Shown piece by piece: positions 49,822 through 58,800 of a DNA stretch of 64,000 nt. Under the pieces are notes generated by a model. That model did no database searches and had not been told where the DNA came from. It was given only the letters and a program-made list of their open reading frames with translations. Each line of letters begins with the position of its first letter. Positions within the stretch are counted from its first letter, which is position 1. The position numbers and the translations under genes are program-made. The DNA comes from Micromonospora coxensis (GTDB lineage Bacteria > Actinomycetota > Actinomycetes > Mycobacteriales > Micromonosporaceae), in contig NZ_LT607753.1 of the NCBI RefSeq assembly GCF_900090295.1, positions 4,588,001 to 4,652,000 of the forward strand, read 5' to 3'.

Positions 49822-50805
49822 ATGGCCGCGCAGCTCACCACCCACCCGGCAGCACGGGCCGTCGACAGGTACCGCCCGCTCGGCGTCGCGCTCACCGCCC
49901 TCGCGGCGGCCATGGCGACCGCCTCGCTGCTCGGTCCGCTCGGGTTCGACCTGATGCGCTACCGCACCTCGCCGACCACCCTGCACCAACTCCTCGGCAG
50001 CGACGCCGCGGCGCTGTTCGTGATGACGCCGCTGGCCCTGGCCGCCGCCGTGCTCGCCCACCGCCGGCACCCGGTCGCGCCGCCGCTGGCCACCGGCGTC
50101 GCCGGGTACGCCCTCTACACGTACGCCCAGGTGATCATCGGCCAGGAGTACCTGCGGCTGCCCGGCACCGTGGAACGGTTCTTCCCGCTGCTGCTCGCCG
50201 TGTTCCTGCTCGCCGAGGTGGTGCTCGTGCTGGCCTGGCGGGCGCTACCGTCCACCCTGCCCGCGCCGTCGACACGGCTGCGGCGGGCCACCGGCACGAC
50301 CCTGCTCGTGGCGGCCGGGTTCCTGACGGTCGGGCTGCACCTGCCGTCCATGTTGACCGCCTGGTCGGACCCGACCGCCCTGACCGAGTACGCCTCCAGC
50401 CCCACCCCGTTCTGGATGGTCAAGCTGATGGACCTCGGCATCGTCGTCCCGGCCGCCGTGGCCGTCGGCGTCGGCGTGCTGCGACGGGCCGGCTGGGCGC
50501 AGCGGGTGGCGTACCCGTTGCTGATCTGGCTGACCTGCCTGGCGGTGTCGGTGACCGCGATGGCGGTGGTGATGCTGGCCGACGGTGACCCGGACGCGTC
50601 GCCGGTGCTGGCGGTCGGGTTCGGCGTGGTCACCGTGGCGCTGGCTGGGCTGACAGTGGCGGCCTACCGTTCGCTGTCGGTTCGGCGTGTGCCGGTGAGC
50701 AGCGCGCTCTGCTACTGCGCCCCGGACATTCCCCGGGAACTGCTGACCCCGCCGGTGCCGGTCCAGCGCGGGACCCGCTCCCCGGCGCGCAGTGCGCGAC
50801 GGTGA
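49822..50805 (+). CDS. Uncharacterised multi-pass membrane protein
   Basis: The 327-residue protein has seven or eight hydrophobic helices up to residue 285 (for example LFVMTPLALAAAVLAH and FFPLLLAVFLLAEVVLVLAW). It has a polar C-terminal tail with a CYC motif. GGGAGGC lies before the ATG. No family is recognised. It stands alone between gaps. Confidence 0.75.
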   Translation: MAAQLTTHPAARAVDRYRPLGVALTALAAAMATASLLGPLGFDLMRYRTSPTTLHQLLGSDAAALFVMTPLALAAAVLAHRRHPVAPPLATGVAGYALYTYAQVIIGQEYLRLPGTVERFFPLLLAVFLLAEVVLVLAWRALPSTLPAPSTRLRRATGTTLLVAAGFLTVGLHLPSMLTAWSDPTALTEYASSPTPFWMVKLMDLGIVVPAAVAVGVGVLRRAGWAQRVAYPLLIWLTCLAVSVTAMAVVMLADGDPDASPVLAVGFGVVTVALAGLTVAAYRSLSVRRVPVSSALCYCAPDIPRELLTPPVPVQRGTRSPARSARR

Positions 50806-51003
50806 ACCGGGCGAGGTCGTCGGTGACCGGTCAGTCCGCCACCTGACCGGCGGCGCCGGCCGGCGTCCACGTTCCTTCCACCGAGCTTCCACAGGTCACC
50901 GGGAGAGTCGACAACAGTCGATCCCGGCCAGTCAGAGCGGCCAGGGTGGCCCGGCAGCGGCGCACCGCCGTGCCTGGAGGAGAACGGGGAAGGACTGATC
51001 ACC

Positions 51004-52356
51004 GTGCACCAGACATCGTCCCTGACCAGAAAGCCCCACCTGCGCAGCCTCGCCCTGGTGACCGCCGTGCTGACGGCGGTCACCCTGCCTGTCACCCCGG
51101 TCGCGGCGCAGACCCCCGCTGCGCCGGCCCCGCCGCCCGTGACGACCGCGCCTCCCGCATCTGCGGTGGTTCCGATCGCCGCGTCCGAGGTACGCAACTA
51201 CGCCTGGTTCAACAGCAAGGCGGACGCGGCGGACATGCACGCCGGAGTCGGTGCCCACGTGGCCCGGCTGATCAACGCGACGCCGGCCGGGGCGACGCTC
51301 TCGCTCACCCTCTACTTCTTCAACCGGCAGGAGGTCCTCGCCGCCCTCAAGGGGGCCGCCGCCCGGGGCGTGAAGGTGCGGATCGTCATCAACGGCAGTC
51401 AGGTCTGGGACGGGGACGCCTACTACAAGGCGCTCAAGGCCATCTCGGGCATCACCGTCGTGGAGTGCGGCACCCGGCGTCCCGACAAGCAGTCGACCCG
51501 CGGCTGCATGACCCGCCGCACCGAAGCGTCGCCGCTGCACAACCCGCCGCTGATGCACAACAAGTTCATGACCATCTCCAGCGTCCGGCTGGCCGGCGGC
51601 GGGACGGCGAAGAACGTCCTCTACGTCTCGTCGGCCAACCTCGACCACTACCCCGCGTACGAGAACGCCATCACCATCAGCTACACCGGCCTGTACGCCG
51701 ACTATCTGCACTACTTCAACGCCCTGATGGCCCAGGGCCAATCCGGGGCGAGTGACGCCAACGCCGGGCGTACCTACACGGCCGGTAACCACCGCCTCTA
51801 CACCTTCCCGCGCCGCGAGGCCGCCGGGACCAAGCCCAGGAGTGGCAGCAACGACCCGATCGTGAGCATCCTCAAGGGGCTGACCTGCTCCAGCAGCACC
51901 AGGATCGACCTGGCGAACTTCCGGATCCAGCGCCGCGCGGTGGTGAACGAACTGATCGCCGCCCGCAAGCGCGGCTGCCAGGTCCGGGTCGTCACCGGCG
52001 CCAGGACCGGCCGGCCGCACGATGTGGGCGCACCCATGGCGGCGCTGGTGACCCTCGCCAAGGCCATGCCTGTGCACCTCTGCGGCTACACCGAGGCCGG
52101 TGGCATCCCGATGCACGAGAAGTTCATCATCATCCGCCAGGCGGGCACGTCGACGCTCTACCTGGGCAGTCACAACCTCACCTACCGGGCGCTGCGCCAG
52201 AACGACGAGAACATCCTCGCGTTGCGCAACCACCTACTCGCCAAGCCGTTCCAGCAGCGGTTCGACTCGCACCACAGCACCTGCCGGGTCTACGACCCGA
52301 GCAAGGACCCCAACATCCCCGCCTCGGGTGACGTCGCCGACGAATCCACCGACTGA
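51004..52356 (+). CDS. Secreted phospholipase-D-fold protein
   Basis: The 450-residue protein has a signal peptide (residues 1-35, LRSLALVTAVLTAVTLPVTP) and two HKD motifs. The first is MHNKFMTISS near residue 185, followed by SSANLD. The second is MHEKFIII near 371, followed by LGSHNLT. Both have the His and Lys needed for a phosphatidyl-enzyme reaction, so the enzyme may be active outside the cell on phospholipids or nucleic acids; the nuclease branch of the family is possible. GTG 51004 is preceded by GGAGGAGAAC at a distance of about 20 bp. Confidence 0.85.
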   Translation: MHQTSSLTRKPHLRSLALVTAVLTAVTLPVTPVAAQTPAAPAPPPVTTAPPASAVVPIAASEVRNYAWFNSKADAADMHAGVGAHVARLINATPAGATLSLTLYFFNRQEVLAALKGAAARGVKVRIVINGSQVWDGDAYYKALKAISGITVVECGTRRPDKQSTRGCMTRRTEASPLHNPPLMHNKFMTISSVRLAGGGTAKNVLYVSSANLDHYPAYENAITISYTGLYADYLHYFNALMAQGQSGASDANAGRTYTAGNHRLYTFPRREAAGTKPRSGSNDPIVSILKGLTCSSSTRIDLANFRIQRRAVVNELIAARKRGCQVRVVTGARTGRPHDVGAPMAALVTLAKAMPVHLCGYTEAGGIPMHEKFIIIRQAGTSTLYLGSHNLTYRALRQNDENILALRNHLLAKPFQQRFDSHHSTCRVYDPSKDPNIPASGDVADESTD

Positions 52357-52370
52357 CTACCGGCGGTCCC

Positions 52371-52410
52371 GGTGCCGGGGCCGGACCCACCACGGGCCGG
52401 CCCCGGCACC
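52371..52410. terminator. Bidirectional stem-loop between PLD-like and SARP genes
   Basis: A 14-bp perfect stem (GGTGCCGGGGCCGG / CCGGCCCCGGCACC) with a 12-base loop lies 14 bp after the PLD-like stop and 72 bp before the SARP stop. Confidence 0.65.
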
Positions 52411-52482
52411 GCTACAGAAGCGTTCCCGGTCGGCGTCGCATCCGGTGAAGAGGGGGCGGGTGCGCCGCCGACCGGGGCCGCT

Positions 52483-55230
52483 TCAGGCGGCGGTGTCCAA
52501 CAGCGCCCGGACCCGCTCCGTGTCCGGGTGTTCCACCTCGGCGAGGATGTCCAGCGCCTGCCGCCAGGAAAGCCGGGCGGCGTCGACGTCACCGCCGGCG
52601 TATTCGGTCTCACCCAGGTGCCGCAGCGTGAGCCCCTCGTTGAGTCGGTCCCCGAGCTGCCGGTACAGCGTCAGGGCCTGGCGGTAGCAGGCGATCGCCG
52701 CACGGAGGTCGAGGTGGCGGTAGGCGTACCCGAGGCTGTCCCAGGCACCGGCCATGCCGACCGGGTCGCCGAGGCGTTCCAGCAGCGCCAGTGAGCGGCG
52801 ACAGTGGACGATGGCCTGCTCGTGGTCGCCGAGCAGGGCGTGACACCAGCCCACCGAGTTCAGCGTGTTCGCCTCGCCCCGCTCGTGGCCGGCCCGCCGG
52901 AACAGCTCCAACGCCCGCTGGTCGTGGCGCAGCGCCGCGCCGACGTCACCCTCCTGCTCGCACAGCCAGCCGAGGCTGCGGCAGGTGAACCCCTCACCGA
53001 CCAGGTCGCCGAGGCCCGCGAACAGGTCGAGGGCATGCCGGTAGTGTGCCCGCGCCTCGTCGAACTCCCGCAGCCGCACGTACGCGCCGCCCACGATTCG
53101 GTGCGCCTCCGCCTCGGCGGCCCGGTCACCGTCCCGCGCGGCGGCGGCCACCCCGGCCAGCCCGGCGCGTACCCAGTCCGACCAGTGACCGCGGCGGGCG
53201 AGGAAGTTCGTGACCGCCCAGGCGAGCCGCCACCCGTGCCCGTCCAGGCCGGCACGCGCCGCCTGCTCCAGCCCGGCCAGCAGCACCGCGTGCTCGGCGG
53301 TGAACCAGGCCAGCGCGTCGTCCCGGCCGGCGAACACCTGCGGCGTCACGCCCTCGGCGAGGGGCGGCGCTGCCAGTGGGTCGCGGTGCGGCCAGAGCAG
53401 GGCGTCGGCGGCGAGCGCCGTGTGCAGGTAGTGGTCCAGCGCCCGCCGTACCGCCGCCGGCCGCTCACCGTCGTCGCGCCCCAACTCGTCGGCGTACGCC
53501 CGGAGCAGGTCGTGCAGCGCGTAGCGGCCGGGAGTGTGCTCGACGACCAGGTGCGCCGCCGCGAGGTCGCGCAGCGCCGGGCGTACCTGATCGGCCGGTG
53601 TGCCGGCGAGAGCGGCCGCGGCGGCGACGGTGAGGTCCGGGCCGGGGTGCGCGGCCAGCAACCGGAACAACCGGGCCGCCGCCGGGCCGAGACTCCGGTA
53701 CGACCAGGAGAAGACCGCCCGGACGTCGGCGCTGCCGTCGCCCCCGGCGAACCCGTCCAGTCCCCGCAGTTCGCCGGCCAGCGCATCGAGGGTGAACTCC
53801 GGGTGGGTGGCCGCCCGGGCGGCCACGATCGCCAACGCCAGTGGCAGCCGGCCGCAGGACTCGACGATGCGGGCCACCGCCGCCGGCTCGCCGGCCAGCC
53901 GCGCGGCTCCCACCCGGCGGGCGATCAGCTCCCGGGATTCGCCTTCGTCGAGCAGGTCGAGCCGCAATGGACGAGCGCCCTCGGCGACCACCAGGCCGGG
54001 AAGCTGGCTGCGGCTCACCACCACCGTGGCGCAGCCGGACGCGCCCGGCAGCAGCGGCCGGGCCTGCGCGGTGTCACGGACGTTGTCCAGCACCACCAGC
54101 ATCCGCCGGTCGGCGAGCAGGCTCCGGTAGAGCCCGACCTGCGCGTCGAGGGTCGCCGGCACCCGCTCCGGCGGCACCCCGAGCGCGTCGAGGAAGCCCC
54201 GTACCGCCTCACCCGCCGTCATTGGCACGCCCGTCGGGTCGAACCCGTGCATGGTGACGTAGAGCTGGCCGTGCGGGAAGTCGTCGCGCATCGCGTGCGC
54301 CAGCCTGGTGGCGAAGAGGGTCTTGCCGACCCCGGCGGCCCCGCTGACCAGCACCGTCGCCGTACCGTCGGCCAGCAGCCGGCGGGCCGCTCGCAGCTCT
54401 GCGGCGCGCCCCACGAACTGCGGTGGGTCCGGCGGCAGCAGGCAGGGCCGGACCGGTTTGGCGGAATCCGCCGCCCGGCGCGGCGACGGCAACCGCCGGT
54501 GCAGGATGTCTCGCTGCAACTCCTGCAGCTCCGGCGCGTCGAGACCCCGCTCCCGCAGCAGCACCAGCCCGTCCCGACACACCTCGGCCGCCTCGTCCAC
54601 CCGCCGCTCGGCGTAGAGGGCCAGAGCGAGCATTCGGCGTACCCCCTCGTCGTAGGGGTCGTCCACAACCGCGCCGGCAAGCTGCGCGACCGCCTCGGCG
54701 TGCCGGCCCAGCGCGGACAGCACCCCCGCGTGGTCCCGCCGCGCCGCCCGCCGGGCCGCATCGAGCCGGGCCACCGTCGGCAGCACGAACGACCGGTCCG
54801 CCACGTCGGCGAAGGCCGGGCCGCGCCACAACGCCAGCGCGTCCGCCAGCAGGGCCGCACCCCGCTCGGCCAGGTCCGGCTCGCCCGCTGCGACCAGGCG
54901 ACGGGCGTCGGCGCACCAGCGCTCGAAGCGGTACGCGTCGACAGCGTCCGGGGGCACATCGAGCCGGTACGCGGTCCCCACGGTAATCAGCGCCCGCTCC
55001 GCTCCCAGCGCCTGACGCAGGTGGGAGACGTGGCTGCGGAGGGTGGCCCGCGCCCCGGGCGAGCGCTCGTCGCCCCACATCAGGTCGACGATCCGGGTCG
55101 CGGGGATCGCCGCGCCCGGCTCGACGAGGAGGATGGCCAGGAGTTCGACCTGCTTCGGGCCGAGGCGTACGGGTCGGTCATCGCGCTCCACCTGCACCGG
55201 CCCGAGCACGTTGATCCGCAGCACCCTCAC
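52483..55230 (-). CDS. SARP/AfsR-type regulator with NB-ARC and TPR domains
   Basis: The 915-residue protein has an N-terminal OmpR-like winged helix (LGPVQVERDDRPVRLGPKQV, residues 5-95) and a bacterial transcriptional activation domain to about 250. An NB-ARC/AAA-type NTPase follows, with Walker A SGAAGVGKTLFATRLA near 297, and TPR-like helical repeats fill the last 300 residues. This is the AfsR layout: SARP DNA binding coupled to a STAND switch. Such proteins activate antibiotic or development genes; no cluster is seen here. GTG at 55230 follows GGATGGGAGC. A small frame just upstream may be co-transcribed. Confidence 0.92.
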   Translation of the reverse strand: MRVLRINVLGPVQVERDDRPVRLGPKQVELLAILLVEPGAAIPATRIVDLMWGDERSPGARATLRSHVSHLRQALGAERALITVGTAYRLDVPPDAVDAYRFERWCADARRLVAAGEPDLAERGAALLADALALWRGPAFADVADRSFVLPTVARLDAARRAARRDHAGVLSALGRHAEAVAQLAGAVVDDPYDEGVRRMLALALYAERRVDEAAEVCRDGLVLLRERGLDAPELQELQRDILHRRLPSPRRAADSAKPVRPCLLPPDPPQFVGRAAELRAARRLLADGTATVLVSGAAGVGKTLFATRLAHAMRDDFPHGQLYVTMHGFDPTGVPMTAGEAVRGFLDALGVPPERVPATLDAQVGLYRSLLADRRMLVVLDNVRDTAQARPLLPGASGCATVVVSRSQLPGLVVAEGARPLRLDLLDEGESRELIARRVGAARLAGEPAAVARIVESCGRLPLALAIVAARAATHPEFTLDALAGELRGLDGFAGGDGSADVRAVFSWSYRSLGPAAARLFRLLAAHPGPDLTVAAAAALAGTPADQVRPALRDLAAAHLVVEHTPGRYALHDLLRAYADELGRDDGERPAAVRRALDHYLHTALAADALLWPHRDPLAAPPLAEGVTPQVFAGRDDALAWFTAEHAVLLAGLEQAARAGLDGHGWRLAWAVTNFLARRGHWSDWVRAGLAGVAAAARDGDRAAEAEAHRIVGGAYVRLREFDEARAHYRHALDLFAGLGDLVGEGFTCRSLGWLCEQEGDVGAALRHDQRALELFRRAGHERGEANTLNSVGWCHALLGDHEQAIVHCRRSLALLERLGDPVGMAGAWDSLGYAYRHLDLRAAIACYRQALTLYRQLGDRLNEGLTLRHLGETEYAGGDVDAARLSWRQALDILAEVEHPDTERVRALLDTAA

Positions 55231-55332
55231 GCTCCCATCCCCGTCCGCCTGGTAACGGTAGTCACCGGGTTCCTCACCGAGTGTGCATCCACTGTGGTGT
55301 CTCGGATGCCGGTCGGCAGCCGGGCAGCCGAT

Positions 55333-55498
55333 TCAGGCGGCCAGGGGCTGACCCTTGAACACCTCACGGCGGTGCCAGGCGATGTGCTCACCGGCCGGCA
55401 GCGGCGCGACCCTCGGCGCCTGGTGGATGTAGTCCGGGGCGAGGCCGGCGGCTGTCAGTACGTCCGGGGCGATCCCGGGCGGTGACGTCAGCCTTCAT
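55333..55498 (-). CDS. Possible small peptide gene with frameshift upstream of SARP gene
   Basis: A strong GGTAGGGAGCTC ribosome-binding site precedes ATG at 55498, but the resulting frame (MKADVTARDRPGRT...) stops after 36 codons at 55388. A neighbouring frame on the same strand reads IAPDVLTAAGLAPDYIHQAP and ends with AWHRREVFKGQPLAA at 55333. That text looks protein-like, while its frame lacks an ATG. Moving one base just after MKADVT would join the two into about 52 residues. This could be a pseudogene, a sequence error or a true small peptide. Confidence is low. Confidence 0.3.
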
Positions 55499-55827
55499 GG
55501 CAGAGCTCCCTACCGTAGTGGGGCTGACCGTGCTCTCCGGCGTCGTGAAGTAATGCCGACTCAGGGGTCCCGTCGGCAGGACCGGCGCGGGTAGGGTGCG
55601 GGGACCGCCAGTGGGGAGGTGGGTCGGATGTGTGCCAGGTCAAGGCATGTGCGGGTGGTTGGGCGAGCTGAACCGCGAATAGGTGGGAACTCTCGGGCCG
55701 CTGTCCGCAACTGGACCGTGTGCCGAGTTCCCACGCTCTGCCTGACATCAGGTCGGGGCCTGAGCGCCTGAGGCAATCTCGGCGTTCCGCTCTCGACCCG
55801 CACCCTCCCAGCCACCAAAGGTGTTGC
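55499..55827. other. Intergenic gap between SARP leader and helicase gene
   Basis: The 329-bp stretch has no convincing gene. A minus-strand frame through it is a shadow of the helicase. It should hold the divergent promoters; no clear -35/-10 pair or dyad was found. GC content looks somewhat lower than the flanks by eye. Confidence 0.55.
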
Positions 55828-58800
55828 ATGCTCTCCCGCTCTACGTCCTCCACCGAATCGCCCGCCCTGATCCTCGACCGGGCTACCGCACTGGTCGAAT
55901 ACCTGATGGCCGTGCGTGCCCAGATGGAGAAGCCGGCCCGGACGGTGCCCTCGGCGGACGCGTTCTGGCAGCAGGACCTGCCGACCCACGCAGACTGCGA
56001 AGTGGGAGCCTCCACCGACGGTGTGAGTTGGCTGCGGGTCGGCCTGCCCAGCGTGCCCCGACAGATCAGGCCGCCTGCCGAGTTCGCCCCCTACCTCAAC
56101 GGACCGCTGTCGTATGCGACCGAGCCGCGGCTGGCCGGTGACGAGGCGACGGTCGAACTGCTCCGGGCGCGCTTCGAGCAGTGGCGGGACCGCGACTGGC
56201 GGCCGTGGGCCGAGCAGGCACGACTGACCGAGCAGGTGCGGCAGCTGCACCGCAACCTGTTCGACCTGAAGCACCGCGTCGACATGAACGCCGCCACCCA
56301 CGAACTCGTCTGGGGACACGGCGTCATCCGGACCGAGGTCGCCGGGCACCGGGTGCAGTACCCGCTGGTGGTGACCCCAGTCGCCATCGAGTTCGACGCG
56401 GACCGGTCGGTGGTACGGGTGGTGCCGCAGGGTGCCGCTCGCCTGCAGACAGACCCGCTGACCGGCCTCGACGAGCGTTACCTCAGCCAGCTGTTGGCAC
56501 TGGCCGGCTCGGGCGGCCAGCTCGACCTCGACGTCTGGGACGAGTTCACCCGCCGTGAATTCTTCGAGCGGGCATTGCGCCGGCTGGGACACGACCCGGT
56601 CCTCCGGGACGCCGGCGCGACCGCGCCCAGCGGGCCGTACGTCCACGACACCGGCGTGCTGTTCGTCCGGCCACGCCAGCGGATGCTGCGCCGCTTCCTC
56701 GAAGAGTTGCGGGCCCGGCTGCTGAAGGGTGACACCGCCAGCATCGGGGCACTGGCCGCCATCCTGGCCCACGAGCCGAGCAAGCTGGAGATGCCGCAGG
56801 ACCAGCCGGCCCAGTGGAAGCCGCTGGGGGAGCGGCTGCTCATGCCGCTGCCGACCAACGAAGCGCAGGAGTCCATCGCCCGCAGGCTGGCGCAGCACCG
56901 CAACGTGGCGGTGCAGGGCCCGCCGGGCACCGGCAAGACCCACACCATCCGGAACTTGATCTGCCACCTGATGGCACACGGCAAGCGGGTGCTCGTCGTC
57001 GCCCAGAAGGAGGACCCGCTGCGCGTCCTGCGCGACGGGCTGCCGCAGGAGATCCAGTCCCTCTGCCTGGCGGTGCTCGGTCGCTCCACCGATCAGCTCG
57101 TACAGCTGCAGCTCGCCGCGCGGGAACTCTCCGACCGCGGCGCCACCCTCGACAGGCGGGGCGAGCAGCAGCGGGTGGACCGGCTGCGCCGCCAACTCGA
57201 AGAGGCCGAACGGGACCTCGGCCAGGCGCTCGGGGCACTGCGCACGATGGCGGAGAACGAGTCCGCACACTACAACATCGACGGCCTCCGGCTGTCGCCG
57301 AGCGACGTCGGTACCTGGCTGCGGGACCGGGCTGACCGGTACGGCGACCTCCCCGACGAGATTCCGCCAGACCTTGGCGCCCCGCTGACCGTCGAGGAGT
57401 TCACCGAGCTGCTCGACATCGCCCGGCGTACCGGCCGACAGGATCGGGCCCAGGCGCTGCGGCACCTGCCCACGGTGGCCGACCTGCCGGCCGCCTCAGC
57501 CATGCTCGCCGCGCGGCGGGAACTCGCCGCCGCCCGTGGCGAGCTGGAACGACTCGCCTCCGCGGGCGTGGTCGTGCCGGAGGTACGGGCGTTCGGCCAG
57601 CCCGCCCTCGGCGAACTCGCCGGGCACCTGCGCGAAGCACTCACCGTGCTCACCGCCCGCGAGGGCGCCTGGACGGACCGGCTCGCCGCCCTCCTGCAAG
57701 CCGACCCGAACTGGCGGGCCATGTGGGAGGACCACGTCGGCGCCTGCCAGCGGGTGCTCACCGACCTGACCGCGACGGCCCGGATCGTCGCCGGTCATCA
57801 GGTGACCGTCCCCGAGGCCCACCTGGCGGAACCGCGCCGGCTGCTGGCTCAGCTCGGGGAGCTGCGTCAGCGGTTCGCCGCCGGCAAGGGCGTCAACCGC
57901 CTCTTCCAGGGCACCCTTGCCAAGCTGGCTGCCGACTGCCGCATCGACGGCGAGATCCTGCGCACCACCGACGACGTCGACATCGTGATCGCGTACGTCA
58001 ACCGGCTCCGGTCGCGGCAGGAGCTGACCACCCGGTGGACCGAGTGGCGGCAACTGCTCAACCTCACGCAGGAGTTCGGTGACCAGCCGGAACTCTGGGC
58101 AGGTCGGCTGCTCGCCGACGCGGCGACCGCGCTGGACTGGGACCGCCGCCGCTGGCCCACCCTCCTCGCCACCGTACGCCGGCTGGTGCCCCGGGCGGAG
58201 CAGACGGTCGACGTACGACGACTGACAGCCCTCCTCGACCTGGTCGACCGGTGCGCGACGGTTTTCACACACGACCGGCTCGTAGCCGACGAACGGAACC
58301 TCGACGCGGTGCTGCAGGCCGGCATGTCCACCACGAACGCCAGTGAGCTGTGGCGACTGCTGGACCAGAGCCGCCAGGACGCAGACCTCGCCAACTGGGA
58401 CGGCATCCTGGACGAGGTACGACGGCTCGCTGCCCTGCGCCCCGACGCGCAGCGCTTCGCCCAGCTCACCGACCTGCTCCGCCCCGCCGCCCCGGACTGG
58501 ACCGGCCAGCTCGAGGACGGCACGGCGACGGCCTTGGACGCCACCGGCGCGGACTGCCTGCGCCGGTGGCAGTGGCGTCAGGCGCAGACCTGGTTCGACA
58601 CCGTCGTCGGCAGCGTCGACCCGGTCGCCCTGGGGCGCCGGATCGACCGGACGCGGGAACGGATCCGACAGCTGACGCAGGAACTCGTCGTCGCCTCCTC
58701 CTGGCTGGAGGTGTCGCTGGCGCTCGACGACCGGCGTCGCGCCGCCCTGGCGGACTGGACCACCGCACTCCGCAAGATCGGAAAGGGTACGGGCAAGAAC

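Noticed and set aside
52483..55230. SARP gene as a sign of a biosynthetic gene cluster
   Set aside because: No polyketide, nonribosomal peptide, terpene or RiPP core enzyme is within the window, so the regulator stands alone here.
55561..57465. Minus-strand frame of 634 codons under the helicase N-terminus
   Set aside because: The plus strand has clear SF1 helicase motifs in this interval; the antisense text is repetitive Gly/Val/Gln-rich.
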